Source: Ferruginibacter yonginensis (GTDB lineage Bacteria > Bacteroidota > Bacteroidia > Chitinophagales > Chitinophagaceae). Taken from it: a stretch of DNA of 64,000 bases. A program made the position numbers and the translations under genes. How positions within the stretch are numbered: the first letter of the stretch is position 1; each line of letters starts with the position of its first letter. The DNA lies in the NCBI RefSeq assembly GCF_042651465.1, contig NZ_JBHSCZ010000001.1, forward strand, positions 1,178,001 through 1,242,000, read 5' to 3'. Below the pieces are notes generated by a model. It worked only from the letters and a program-made list of their open reading frames with translations, was not told the origin of the DNA and did not search any database. Shown piece after piece: positions 1-10,055 of this stretch.

Positions 1-3000
1 GTGATGATAAGCGAAGTTCGTTTACCCAAACTTCACCACATGCGACTGGTAATGCTTTGGTATTTTCAACTGCAATTAAAATACCTTTCACTTCTCCTAA
101 GTTTGGATTACCTAAAACCCCATACGTTTGTCCGTTACTTTGAAGTCTTCTAAATATTTGATTAAGCGGCGTACTTGAAGAGTTACGTGATTGTTTTAAT
201 TTAGTTAGTACCGTTAAATCTAAGTCCAAACTATTTCGTTTTAACCAAAGTGAATCATTGTAGGCATCTGAATTGGCATTTAGGCTAGCAGCACTTGCTG
301 GTGTTTGACTTAAAGGAATACGAATTTCATAATAGTTGTTAATAAAGTCGGTACCAATACGCACAATGGCAGTTAAATCTTTATCTCTCAAACTCACCGT
401 AGCATTACGTGCCTGCTCTGAGTGAATATACATAGATAGTTTTTTGTATTGCCGTAAATCTCTATTGGCAAAAGTTTGAAAAACGCCTTTAGAGTCATTT
501 CTTCTTAAATCACAAAACTGAATCGTCATAGCTTGTTCGTTTTGTAATAAGTTTACACCATTATTACTGAGGGTTTGTTGGCGCTGAATATCTTTTGGCG
601 TTCTATATGGAAACGGCAATTTGGTATCGTTCTCTTCAATGTTTACTGAGCCAACGTTAAAAGCCGTTGGTGTTGCAGGGTTTGATTGACCCAATGTGTC
701 AATTTCAAATTTATACCTACGCCAAATATTACGAGCCAATTGCAATTGAGCAAAACGTACCACAGCTGTATCAGCAAAATCAGTCATGTACATTCTAATA
801 AATCTGATTGATTTAAAATCTTGAATGTTACCAATTTTTTTGTCGTAACTATTGATAGGAATACGAATTTGATAGAATGTTTCATTACGTGTAGTACCGT
901 TAGGTAAATTAACCGCCACTACTTTTTTATCAACAATATAATTTTGACCAATCTGCATTTCGGGTGCAGTTGATGGTTTTAAATCAAATATGTATTGATA
1001 ATATTCTTCTGTTTCGTTGAGGGTATTATCTCTATTAAAATCTTCAGCATCGGGGTATAAAGTTGCGGCAGATGTAAACTGCCCACCATTATCAATTGGT
1101 GAATTACCTTCAGGTGAATTATAATTTTTGTAACGAGCTAAAATACCATCAGTACCTGTGAATGATGCATTACGGTAATGTTTGTAATCATCACTCGATG
1201 GATCTAATAATGCATTTTGATAAGCTGCTGAATTGATACCAAAATTAGCTGCAATTGTATTCAGGTAAGCCTGTCTTTTTCTTACCTCAGCCGTATCGCT
1301 CATACCATCTAAACCAATATCTTGAAATTTACGATCGTCAGGGTTGTTGCTAAAAGCGTTGGTAACTTGTATGGGGTTACGTGGTACGTTGCCCCAAACC
1401 GTGGTATCTATGGGTGCTGGTGCGTTTGGCGTAGGTAAACCGTTTTCATAAAAACGACGACCATCTTTCAACACATCTTCAGAAATATTACCAAGGTTAA
1501 AATACAATTTACCACCAGCTGCTGTTGGATTATTAATAAACGGATCTTGAATCCAAGCTTCAATAAATTCAATATTAGCCGTTTCAAAATCGGTTTGATC
1601 AATATTACGCTGTAAACCACCCCAACGTTTGTTAGGTTGCAATAAATTACCTTGTGCATTTACTGACCCGATAGCATTGTCGAAGTTATATGGACCTCTT
1701 TCTCTTGGATAGTAAGCTAAATCAAAAGTTTGCAAAATATTTTCACCAAAACCGGTTGTTCGTTGAGGAAAAATTTCTTTTTGATATACTTGACGCACCC
1801 TAGGGTCGCTCAACAAATTAGCATCTGTAATAGGGTTATTGTTGGCCCTAAATTGTTGTAATATTGGCTCAATTTGATACCAAGCAATTTTTGCCCTATT
1901 TTTTCCATAATCAAGGTTGTTACTCAACGTTGCTTCAGGGAATAGTAATGTATTGCTGTTACGAGGTGTTGCACCAATAGGGGTTGATGCTAAACCCCAA
2001 GCAATTGCAGGAAAACGTAAATCAATACCTGATTTACTGCCTTCAAAATCATCAATATACACTACGCCATTTTCGCCCCTACCAATTTGCGGTGCATGCC
2101 CTGGTTTCAACATAGCCGCTTCAGCATATGCATTAACCGTTGATGGTGCTTTGGTTGAGTAAAACGGCAGCTTATCTAATAACTTGGTTAAACGAGGTAA
2201 ATCTTTTTTATAGTTTATATCCAAACCGTACATAGCATTACGTATAGGATCTTCACCAATATTTACTTTGGTAAAAAACGGTCGTTCACTAAGGCGTACA
2301 ATGGTTCCACCAAATGATAACTGCTCTTTTGCAGTACTCTTTGCCAAATAATCTAACCTGAGCCCTAAGTAAGAACGTTGTTGTAAACCAAATGACGCAT
2401 TGTTTTCAAAATTAACTTGTACTGGTAAGCCTGAATTTAAAATAGCTGGATTGATGATTTTAATGGTACCTAAATCGTAGTTAATATCATAATCAATACC
2501 TTCTTGCAACACCCTACCACCAGCAGTTACTGATACAGAACCTTTAGGAATATTATAACCAATACTAATATCAGATGAACCTGATGTTTTTGCGGAGCCT
2601 TTTAATAAAAACCTGTTGAGGTTAGGGTATTGTTGTGCAACCGCTTTAATAGAATCGTACAATGCATAAAACAAAGTGTCACCAGCAGTGGTGGGTACTG
2701 TGTTATAAATTTGTGGTGCAATATCTCTACCAAATGGCTCTAACACAGGGAAAATAACCCTACTGTATTGTGAGTTAACGGTAAAGTTTTCAATAAAATC
2801 AAATACACCATCTGGCTGCGGATCGTTCTGGCTATTGAGCCTATCTAAATTAATTAATGAAATGATAGGTGCACCTTGGTTTTTATCGCCATAAGGCAAA
2901 TAACGTTTGGCACCTAAACCTGGTTGTTCGTATAATACATCTAACTTAAAATCTTGTGGGGTTAATACACCATAACCAACCGAGTAAACGTTTTTCATCA

Positions 3001-4546
3001 TCAAACGCCAAATAGGCAATGTTACACGTTGACTGGTAGCTTTTAATAATTTTAAAAACAATACTTTTTGTGTAGCAGTGGTACTATCTGGTGGTACATC
3101 TTCAGAAAACTCACCTACTTGGTAAATTTTTCCGTTAAAAGAATATTGAAATGCAACGCCCAACACTTCATCGGTTTGCAATGGTGAACTTAATGATAGG
3201 GTACCCAACTGGCGATTGAATGTGTAGGAGTTGCTATCTAGTTTTCTTGCAAAAGTTTTTTCAAAATCTTGTACCGGACTCAACCCTAGCGATAATAAAT
3301 TACTGTAAATAGTTGCAGGGTTACGAGCATCGGGCAGGTTACGTATTTTAATTAATAAATCGTTCGTTTGGTTAGTAGGTATGGGTTGATTGTTCAACAC
3401 ATTTATGGTAGGCGGCTGTAAAAAAGGGTTGCGTTCTGCCAAATCCATTAAGCCCACTACATCTCTGGTTTCAGTTGTTGTACCATTACGGTTGGTAACC
3501 CAAACTTGTAATTTTAATACTTGCACTTGGCTATTAATAGCTGGTGCGGTACTCATTACGCTGTTGTAATTATCTTTAAAATATTGGGCTAATAAAAAGT
3601 GCCTATTTTCTTCATATTCATCTGCCTTAAATTCAAACGTTTGTGCGGCAGAACCGCCTTGTAAATTTACATTTTGGCGTTGCGATTTTTGATTCGCTAA
3701 AATAGTGGTAACATACAATTTACCAAACTGCAATTGTGTTTTTATACCAAATAATTGTTGGGCACCCGGTATTAATGTGCCTTTCGATGCAAAACTAACC
3801 GTACCTGCTTCAAAACGTTTTACAATATCATCATCACTACCAACATAGTCTAACTTTAATTGATTATCGAGGTTAAAATTGGCTAATGTGTTGTAGTTGA
3901 TGGGGAACTTTAATTTATCACCAATGCTAGCGTTTACATTTAATTGGGCATTCAAATTAAAATCTAATCCACCACTTCTTCTTGCTCTTTCTGGTAATGT
4001 TGGGTTATCAATTAACTGACCTTGATAACCAGCGGTAATATCTACATTACCTTGTGGCGTAATATCAATTTTTCCGTTACCAAATAACCTATTAAACAGG
4101 TTATCGGTTAATTTTAATTTTGGCTTTAATAATTTTCCCCTGTTTAATAAGTTGGTAGTATTTGCCCTGCGTTGAAAATAGGCTTGTTCAGCTTGCCTGT
4201 TTCTGATGGCCCAAAATTCTTCAAAAGTATATGTGGTAGGCGTACGATAATATTTATCGCCTACTTTCTCATATACTGAATAAGTTCGGTTAATGGCATT
4301 GTACACCACCGAATCTTTTACATTGCTTGGGTTGGGTAAATAGTAAGTACCTCGGTTGGTAGATGAAACAGCATCGCCCCTACTATCTTTTATTGGATAA
4401 GGTAATGTAGGTGGTGGTGTGTCTCTTACACTATGTTTATATGTACGTAAAGGCTCCTTGTTACCGTTGTTGGTAGACATACCAAGTAACGCCGGTACTG
4501 TTGCACAAACGAGCAGTGTGAAAAATAATTTTCTTATAAGCAGCAT
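1..4546 (-). CDS. sprA: Cell-surface/T9SS outer-membrane protein SprA (3' end beyond window)
   Basis: SprA is the very large outer-membrane channel of the type IX secretion system, through which cargo proteins reach the cell surface; in gliding Bacteroidetes it is also needed for motility. The reading frame is open from an ATG at 4546 to the left edge, about 1,515 codons, so roughly the last third is missing. The N-terminus is a hydrophobic signal segment (LLIRKLFFTLLVCATVPALL). It is followed by family-typical stretches: YPIKDSRGDAV, then FASKGTLIPGAQQLFGIKTQ, and near the edge GEVWVNELRLSS. The gene lies 29 bp downstream of ruvA on the same strand, a neighbour pair commonly seen in Bacteroidetes. 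Short open frames inside it on either strand are shadows. Identity is certain to family level. Confidence 0.93.
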   Translation of the reverse strand, partial: MLLIRKLFFTLLVCATVPALLGMSTNNGNKEPLRTYKHSVRDTPPPTLPYPIKDSRGDAVSSTNRGTYYLPNPSNVKDSVVYNAINRTYSVYEKVGDKYYRTPTTYTFEEFWAIRNRQAEQAYFQRRANTTNLLNRGKLLKPKLKLTDNLFNRLFGNGKIDITPQGNVDITAGYQGQLIDNPTLPERARRSGGLDFNLNAQLNVNASIGDKLKFPINYNTLANFNLDNQLKLDYVGSDDDIVKRFEAGTVSFASKGTLIPGAQQLFGIKTQLQFGKLYVTTILANQKSQRQNVNLQGGSAAQTFEFKADEYEENRHFLLAQYFKDNYNSVMSTAPAINSQVQVLKLQVWVTNRNGTTTETRDVVGLMDLAERNPFLQPPTINVLNNQPIPTNQTNDLLIKIRNLPDARNPATIYSNLLSLGLSPVQDFEKTFARKLDSNSYTFNRQLGTLSLSSPLQTDEVLGVAFQYSFNGKIYQVGEFSEDVPPDSTTATQKVLFLKLLKATSQRVTLPIWRLMMKNVYSVGYGVLTPQDFKLDVLYEQPGLGAKRYLPYGDKNQGAPIISLINLDRLNSQNDPQPDGVFDFIENFTVNSQYSRVIFPVLEPFGRDIAPQIYNTVPTTAGDTLFYALYDSIKAVAQQYPNLNRFLLKGSAKTSGSSDISIGYNIPKGSVSVTAGGRVLQEGIDYDINYDLGTIKIINPAILNSGLPVQVNFENNASFGLQQRSYLGLRLDYLAKSTAKEQLSFGGTIVRLSERPFFTKVNIGEDPIRNAMYGLDINYKKDLPRLTKLLDKLPFYSTKAPSTVNAYAEAAMLKPGHAPQIGRGENGVVYIDDFEGSKSGIDLRFPAIAWGLASTPIGATPRNSNTLLFPEATLSNNLDYGKNRAKIAWYQIEPILQQFRANNNPITDANLLSDPRVRQVYQKEIFPQRTTGFGENILQTFDLAYYPRERGPYNFDNAIGSVNAQGNLLQPNKRWGGLQRNIDQTDFETANIEFIEAWIQDPFINNPTAAGGKLYFNLGNISEDVLKDGRRFYENGLPTPNAPAPIDTTVWGNVPRNPIQVTNAFSNNPDDRKFQDIGLDGMSDTAEVRKRQAYLNTIAANFGINSAAYQNALLDPSSDDYKHYRNASFTGTDGILARYKNYNSPEGNSPIDNGGQFTSAATLYPDAEDFNRDNTLNETEEYYQYIFDLKPSTAPEMQIGQNYIVDKKVVAVNLPNGTTRNETFYQIRIPINSYDKKIGNIQDFKSIRFIRMYMTDFADTAVVRFAQLQLARNIWRRYKFEIDTLGQSNPATPTAFNVGSVNIEENDTKLPFPYRTPKDIQRQQTLSNNGVNLLQNEQAMTIQFCDLRRNDSKGVFQTFANRDLRQYKKLSMYIHSEQARNATVSLRDKDLTAIVRIGTDFINNYYEIRIPLSQTPASAASLNANSDAYNDSLWLKRNSLDLDLTVLTKLKQSRNSSSTPLNQIFRRLQSNGQTYGVLGNPNLGEVKGILIAVENTKALPVACGEVWVNELRLSS

Positions 4547-4575
4547 TAAGATAATAAGTTAAAGTAAATCTAGTC

Positions 4576-5163
4576 TCAAATTGCTTTTAGGGCTTGTTTT
4601 ATCAGGTGTTCCAATTTAGTTATGGTTGGTTCTGCGGTTATAATTTTTTTAACGGCCGCTTCAGCTTGTTTAGGTGCAATACCTAAAGCAACTAAGGCGT
4701 TCACGGCATCTTTTTCAATACTAAAGACACCTTTTTCCCAAGTTTGGCTGCTTGTTGTTGATTTGTTACCAACTTTATCTCTCAGCTCTAAAACCAACCG
4801 TTCTGCAGTTTTTTTTCCGATGCCTTTTACACTTTCAATTAGCTTTACGTTATTAGAAGTGATGGCGTTAGTCACTTCATCTGGCCTTAATGATGACAAC
4901 ATCATTCGAGCTGTTGCTGCACCTACGCCAGAAACGCTTATCAATAACACAAACATGTCTTTCTCTTCTTTATCAAAAAAGCCATACAACGTATGAGCAT
5001 CTTCTTTAATTTGTAAATATGTGTACAACATACCATCATCTAAACCTTCAATAGCAGTATAGGTATTAAGGGTGATGTTAACCTCGTACCCCACACCATG
5101 TACATCAACATACACTTGAGAGGCGCTCTTAAAACTAAATTTTCCTTTGAGGTATGCGTACAT
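4576..5163 (-). CDS. ruvA: Holliday junction branch-migration protein RuvA
   Basis: RuvA binds four-way DNA junctions as a tetramer and loads the RuvB motor during recombinational repair. The 195-residue product has the usual length and plan: an N-terminal OB fold beginning MYAYLKGKFSFKSASQVYVD, the central helix-hairpin-helix pair (LISVSGVGAATARMMLSSL and SVKGIGKKTAERLVLELRDK), and a C-terminal domain III (VNALVALGIAPKQAEAAVKK) that contacts RuvB. It is divergently placed from fabH, with about 130 bp between them, and leads into sprA. ruvB is not in the window. Confidence 0.96.
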   Translation of the reverse strand: MYAYLKGKFSFKSASQVYVDVHGVGYEVNITLNTYTAIEGLDDGMLYTYLQIKEDAHTLYGFFDKEEKDMFVLLISVSGVGAATARMMLSSLRPDEVTNAITSNNVKLIESVKGIGKKTAERLVLELRDKVGNKSTTSSQTWEKGVFSIEKDAVNALVALGIAPKQAEAAVKKIITAEPTITKLEHLIKQALKAI

Positions 5164-5294
5164 AAGTTTACAAATGCGTCAGTTAGCGAAAATAAGGTTT
5201 TTTTTAGTTCAGCTTACCTAAATTTTACATGAAGCACAATTGATTTATATTTACAATTCAATAATCACACATTTTAAATAAAAATTATTTTCGA

Positions 5295-6293
5295 ATGCAA
5301 AAAATTACTGCGGCAATTACAGGGGTAGGCGGCTACGTACCTGAGTATAAACTTACCAACAAAATACTTGAAACAATGGTTGAAACCAACGATGAATGGA
5401 TTAAATCAAGAACAGGTATTGATGAACGCAGAATTTTAAAGGGAGAAGGTTTAGGCTCAAGCGATATGGGCGCTGAAGCGGTAAAAAATTTATTAGAAAA
5501 AACAGGCACCAACCCTTTAGATGTGGAGTGTGTTATTTGTGCAACCGTTACGCCAGATATGTTGTTTCCTGCAACTGCTAATATTATTGCAGATAAAGTG
5601 GGTTTAACCAATGCTTTTGGGTTTGATTTAGAGGCTGCTTGTTCTGGTTTCTTATTTGCATTAAGTACTGGTGCCGCTTTTATTGAAAGTGGCCGTTATA
5701 AAAAAATTATTATTGTTGGGTCTGATAAAATGAGCAGTATTGTTGATTATACCGACCGTACCACTTGTGTTATTTTTGGTGATGGTGCCGCTGCGGTGTT
5801 ACTTGAACCAAATATGGAAGGTTTAGGCTTGGTAGATAGTATTTTAAAATCAGATGGAAGTGGCCGCAACTTTTTACACATGAAAGCAGGAGGCTCCGTA
5901 AAACCATCAAGCGTTGAAACAGTAATGGCCAAAGAGCATTATATATACCAAGAGGGACAAACCGTTTTTAAATTTGCAGTTAAAGGTATGGCTGATGTGA
6001 GTTATGAGTTAATGGAAAGAAATAAATTAACCGGTGACGATATTGCTTGGCTAGTACCGCACCAAGCTAACTTAAGAATTATTGATGCTACTGCCAACAG
6101 AATGGGCTTGAGTAAAGAAAAAGTAATGATCAATATTCAAAAATACGGCAATACTACAGCAGCCACTATTCCCTTATGTTTATGGGAATGGGAAAATCGC
6201 CTCAACAAAGGTGATAACATTATTTTAGCAGCGTTTGGTGGAGGGTTTACTTGGGGAGCCACTTATTTGAAATGGGCTTACAATACTAAGTAA
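5295..6293 (+). CDS. fabH: Beta-ketoacyl-ACP synthase III
   Basis: FabH starts fatty-acid synthesis by condensing an acyl-CoA with malonyl-ACP in the cytoplasm. The 332-residue protein carries the thiolase-fold catalytic triad: Cys116 in DLEAACSGFLF, His256 in VPHQANLRI and Asn286 in YGNTTAATIP. The C-terminal GGGFTWGATYLKW is the usual family ending. The ATG at 5295 gives an N-terminus (ITGVGGYVPEYKLTN) that aligns with the family start. The gene stands alone, without plsX or rpmF next to it. Chitinophagaceae often have several FabH copies, so I cannot say whether this is the initiating copy or a specialised one. Confidence 0.93.
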   Translation: MQKITAAITGVGGYVPEYKLTNKILETMVETNDEWIKSRTGIDERRILKGEGLGSSDMGAEAVKNLLEKTGTNPLDVECVICATVTPDMLFPATANIIADKVGLTNAFGFDLEAACSGFLFALSTGAAFIESGRYKKIIIVGSDKMSSIVDYTDRTTCVIFGDGAAAVLLEPNMEGLGLVDSILKSDGSGRNFLHMKAGGSVKPSSVETVMAKEHYIYQEGQTVFKFAVKGMADVSYELMERNKLTGDDIAWLVPHQANLRIIDATANRMGLSKEKVMINIQKYGNTTAATIPLCLWEWENRLNKGDNIILAAFGGGFTWGATYLKWAYNTK

Positions 6294-6346
6294 AAGGTAT
6301 TTCGTATTTAATGTGGGGAGTGAAAATGTTTTACATGTAAATATCA

Positions 6347-8317
6347 ATGTATATGAAAAAAGTTATGGTTTTGATGTTGTTGTTAGGTGCTTTGGTAAAT
6401 CATAGTTATGCACAACAAACAAGGTATTTAATAAAATTTAAAGATAAGGGTAGTAACCCTTTTTCTTTGAACAATCCATCGCAATACCTTAGTACTCGTG
6501 CTTTACAACGTAGAACAAGGTATAACATCGGCATTGATAGTTTAGATTTACCCGTTACGCCACGTTATGTTGATAGTGTTCGTTTAGCCGGTGCTGTAAC
6601 TATTTTAAACACCTCAAAATGGTTAAATGAAGTAGCTATTAAAACATCAGATGCTACTGCATTAGCTAAAATCAACAACTTGCCATTTGTGGTAAGCGTT
6701 GTAGGTATTGCCTCATTTACTGCGGAAATACCTACGCCTGTAAACAAAAATTTAGGCACTTTAGACACCAATACAGCATTCGAAAATACAAATTCATTTA
6801 TAGGCGAAACCACAGCTAATGTTTATAACTATGGCAGGTCAAACGGACAAGTACAAATTCACCAAGGTGCTTTTTTACACAACCACGGTTTTAGAGGTGA
6901 AACTATGCAAATAGCTGTTTTAGATGGCGGTTTTTTTCATTACCAAACCCTCCCAACTTTTGATAGTGTAAGAGCCAACAACCAAATTATTAACACTTGG
7001 GATTTTGTTGCCAACAATGCTAGTGTTGATGAAGATGATGCTCATGGTATGAACTGCTTTAGTACCATTGCTGCAAATAACCCTGGCTTATTTGTTGGTA
7101 CAGCCCCAAAAGCTGCTTTTGCATTATTTCGTACAGAAGATGTTGCTACTGAAACTAAAATAGAAGAACACAATATGGCTGCCGGTTTTGAAAGAGCCGA
7201 TAGTTTAGGTATTGATGTGTGTACAGTTTCATTAGGATATACCACTTTTGATTTTGCATCGCAAAACTATACATATGCCAATATGGATGGCAAAACAGCA
7301 TTAAGTACCATTGCTGCGGATATTGCTGCTAAAAAAGGGATGCTCCCTGTAATTGCAGCTGGCAATGAAGGCCAATCACCTTGGCGTTATATTGCTGCCC
7401 CTGCTGATGCTGATAGCGTTTTAACTGTTGGTGCTGTTGATACATTGGGTGTTGCTGCTGCTTTTAGTAGTTACGGACCATCGGCTGATGGTAGAATAAA
7501 ACCTAATGTAGCTGCTGTAGGGCGAAATGCTATTGTTGCTAGCCCCTCAACAGGTGCACCTGTATATTCAAATGGTACTTCATTTGCTACGCCAAATTTG
7601 GCAGGCTTAACCACTTGTTTATGGCAGGCTTTTCCTGAGTTTAATAACATGACGATTATTGATGCAATACAAAAAGCCAGCAATAGAGTGGCTACACCAA
7701 ATGATAGAACAGGTTACGGCATACCAGATATGAAAAAGGCTTTCGTTGTACTACAAAAAAAATCATATACACAACAAGTTGCTATTTCAAACTGTACTGC
7801 ATCGTTCACTTTAAATACTAAGTACGATGCCACTATGAATATTATTGTTGAAAAAAAATCAGCTACTCAAACCAATTACACAACCTTTAAAACAATTTTA
7901 GGCACAGGAAATTTCAGCAATAAAAACATTACTTTCACTGATGATTTAATGAATACTGCCGGTGCAAATAACAGCTACAGAATTAAAATAGAAATAGCTA
8001 CTGATACCAGTTATTATTTAGATTCTCTCAATGTTGCCATACCAAATAGTTGTGCAAACCCTGAAAATAAAATTAGCATTAACCCTAACCCAGTAAAAAA
8101 CAATGCTAATGTGGTTATAAGTAGGTCACAAACAAGCAATATCAATATTGTAGTTACCAATGCAGCCGGCCAACAAGTATATCAAACCAATTATAAACAA
8201 GCAGCAGGCACACAAATAAAAACCATTAATATGCAAGCAATGGCTAGCGGTATTTATTACATAACTATTTATGCTGATGATAAAAAAGTAAAAACAGAAA
8301 GCATATTTAAACAGTAA
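6347..8317 (+). CDS. Subtilisin-family (S8) serine protease with T9SS type A sorting domain
   Basis: Predicted secreted protease of 656 residues. A signal peptide (MKKVMVLMLLLGALVNHSYAQ) is followed by a pro-region and an S8 catalytic domain with Asp in QIAVLDGGFF, His in EDDAHGMNCFSTIAAN and Ser in NGTSFATPNLAGL; the oxyanion Asn is in PVIAAGNEG. The last 80 or so residues (INPNPVKNNANVVIS to KTESIFKQ) form a type A C-terminal sorting domain that directs export through the type IX system. Two ATGs, 6347 and 6353, are both possible starts. The 3' end overlaps the convergent methyltransferase gene by 11 bp. The substrate is unknown. Confidence 0.9.
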   Translation: MYMKKVMVLMLLLGALVNHSYAQQTRYLIKFKDKGSNPFSLNNPSQYLSTRALQRRTRYNIGIDSLDLPVTPRYVDSVRLAGAVTILNTSKWLNEVAIKTSDATALAKINNLPFVVSVVGIASFTAEIPTPVNKNLGTLDTNTAFENTNSFIGETTANVYNYGRSNGQVQIHQGAFLHNHGFRGETMQIAVLDGGFFHYQTLPTFDSVRANNQIINTWDFVANNASVDEDDAHGMNCFSTIAANNPGLFVGTAPKAAFALFRTEDVATETKIEEHNMAAGFERADSLGIDVCTVSLGYTTFDFASQNYTYANMDGKTALSTIAADIAAKKGMLPVIAAGNEGQSPWRYIAAPADADSVLTVGAVDTLGVAAAFSSYGPSADGRIKPNVAAVGRNAIVASPSTGAPVYSNGTSFATPNLAGLTTCLWQAFPEFNNMTIIDAIQKASNRVATPNDRTGYGIPDMKKAFVVLQKKSYTQQVAISNCTASFTLNTKYDATMNIIVEKKSATQTNYTTFKTILGTGNFSNKNITFTDDLMNTAGANNSYRIKIEIATDTSYYLDSLNVAIPNSCANPENKISINPNPVKNNANVVISRSQTSNINIVVTNAAGQQVYQTNYKQAAGTQIKTINMQAMASGIYYITIYADDKKVKTESIFKQ

Positions 8318-9473
8318 ACACCGCAACAAACATGCTATCAGCTTGCTTTTGATAACCTTTTATATATTCCATTTGCAGTAATTGTAAATGGAATTTTTGT
8401 TTTAATTCGGTTACAATATTTTCATTTTCTTGGGCAAATACGGAGCAGGTTATGTAAAAAAACAGGCCACCTTTTTGCAAGTGCTGTATGGCTTGTGATG
8501 CTATTTTTAATTGTAATGCCGTAAATTTTTGCAATGTTGAGTTCTCAAAAAAATGCATTTGCTCTGGTGTACGGCTCCATGTACCACTACCACTGCAAGG
8601 AGTATCACAAATAATGATATCGAATTTTCTATCAGCCAACATACTTGTATTTACAGTAGCATCTATTACTTTGGTTTCGTAATTTTTTAAACCAGCTTCT
8701 TTAAATCGTTGTTTTAAATTATTTAATATTGAAGCTCGAACATCTGTAGCTAGTAAGTGAAACGGCCTTTGTAAAACATCTGCCATTAATATTGATTTAC
8801 CGCCACTTGCAGCACAACAATCCCATATCTGTAATAAATGAGTTGATGATGCTAAAGGATGTTGTTTCAAATAATTAAATACCTGTTGCGAACTCAAATC
8901 TTGCACCACTGCCTCTTTATTAAGCGATAGTAATGGCTCAATTTTAGTACCCTGTGGCAATTCAATAGCATCATCATTTACCTGATTAAATGCTATTGCA
9001 TTTGCTTTCAATTTATTGGTAACATTTTCGTGCCATTGTGGCCTTACTCTTATAAAAAATGCAGGTTGCTGTAACAATGATGCAGCAAATAAAAATGAGT
9101 CAATACCAGCTCCTAACATTTCATTAAATGCAAAAATATCAGTTAGTGCAATTCCTAATTGTTGGCATTTTGCTGCAACATCAAGTTGTACTGTTTCGTT
9201 GAGTGCCGGTGCTTGACTAGCTAGTAATTGGTTGGGTGAACTACTACATAAATAATTAGCCAAAACTATTTTTTCTTCAATAGGAGTTGATTTAAAAGCT
9301 TTGCCTACTCGAAAATATTGGTAACAAATAGTAGCTATTGATTTTCTATCTTTTGAACCATATTTTTTGTTCTTAGCAAAAAAATGTTGCAGTTGTAACG
9401 CCAAAGGCATGCCATGTTTTAAATGTTTTATAACTTCTGCAGCAGCTTTAATATGGGCAAAATAAAAACTCAA
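8307..9473 (-). CDS. RsmB/RsmF-type rRNA (cytosine-5) methyltransferase
   Basis: Predicted SAM-dependent RNA m5C methyltransferase of 388 residues. The SAM site is DCCAASGGKSILMADVL. The two cysteines typical of RsmB/NSUN enzymes are both present, in DTPCSGSGTWSRTPEQ (proton release) and YITCSVFAQENENIV (nucleophile). The N-terminal part is an RsmB-like helical domain rather than a PUA domain. 16S rRNA is the most likely substrate by family, but the exact cytosine cannot be named. It overlaps the protease gene end-to-end by 11 bp. Confidence 0.85.
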   Translation of the reverse strand: MSFYFAHIKAAAEVIKHLKHGMPLALQLQHFFAKNKKYGSKDRKSIATICYQYFRVGKAFKSTPIEEKIVLANYLCSSSPNQLLASQAPALNETVQLDVAAKCQQLGIALTDIFAFNEMLGAGIDSFLFAASLLQQPAFFIRVRPQWHENVTNKLKANAIAFNQVNDDAIELPQGTKIEPLLSLNKEAVVQDLSSQQVFNYLKQHPLASSTHLLQIWDCCAASGGKSILMADVLQRPFHLLATDVRASILNNLKQRFKEAGLKNYETKVIDATVNTSMLADRKFDIIICDTPCSGSGTWSRTPEQMHFFENSTLQKFTALQLKIASQAIQHLQKGGLFFYITCSVFAQENENIVTELKQKFHLQLLQMEYIKGYQKQADSMFVAVFTV

Positions 9474-9498
9474 ATCAATAATTTTAAAAATGAAAGTA

Positions 9499-9978
9499 CT
9501 AAACCAATGATTTTAACATCCAAACCGGACAAGATGTATGCCCTGTGTTTCCCAAAGGTGCGTCAATAACTTTAAACCCCACTTTTTTGTAGAGTTTTTG
9601 TGCAGCTTCCATATATGGCATGGTTTCTAAATAACAAAATTCATAACCAAATTGTTTGGCAGCAGTTAAACATTGCTGCATCAATTGCTGGCCAATACCT
9701 AAGCCTCGAGCAGCTGGCATAAAATACATTTTTTGTAATTCACAATAATTAGCAGGTTCATTAATTAATGGGCCAATACCTGCGCCACCAATTACTTCAC
9801 CTTCATGTACTACCACAAAATAAACGGAGTTTGGTTGTTGGTATACTTCAAAAAGATGATCTAAATAAGGGTCAGCATAAGCCGTACCTATTTTTGGTGC
9901 ACCTAATTCCATCAACACATTACGAACGATAGCGGCAACAGCGGCATTGTCATTTACTTCAATTTTCCTTATCGTCAT
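9499..9978 (-). CDS. GNAT-family N-acetyltransferase
   Basis: Single-domain acetyl-CoA-dependent acyltransferase of 159 residues. The acetyl-CoA binding loop is in MPAARGLGIGQQLMQQCL (R/Q-x-x-G-x-G/A motif), preceded by the beta-4 segment GGAGIGPL and followed by CYLETMPYMEAAQKLYKKVGF. It starts 25 bp downstream of odhB's transcription terminator region on the same strand and ends 25 bp before the methyltransferase gene. The substrate cannot be inferred. Confidence 0.82.
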   Translation of the reverse strand: MTIRKIEVNDNAAVAAIVRNVLMELGAPKIGTAYADPYLDHLFEVYQQPNSVYFVVVHEGEVIGGAGIGPLINEPANYCELQKMYFMPAARGLGIGQQLMQQCLTAAKQFGYEFCYLETMPYMEAAQKLYKKVGFKVIDAPLGNTGHTSCPVWMLKSLV

Positions 9979-10000
9979 TTTATTAAAAATGATTTTAAAA

Positions 10001-10037
10001 AAAGAGGCTATTTCAAAAAATTGAAACAGCCTCTTTA
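10001..10037 (-). terminator. Rho-independent terminator after odhB
   Basis: An inverted repeat (AAAGAGGCT-TTTCAA against TTGAAA-AGCCTCTTT) around a short A/T loop lies 19 bp beyond the odhB stop. It has T-rich flanks in both orientations. Confidence 0.75.
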
Positions 10038-10055
10038 TATATTTTCAAACAAAAA

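Noticed and set aside
1..4546. Short frames at 1468-1659 (minus) and 1917-2162 (plus)
   Set aside because: Both lie inside sprA in other frames; the sprA reading frame is continuous and matches the family.
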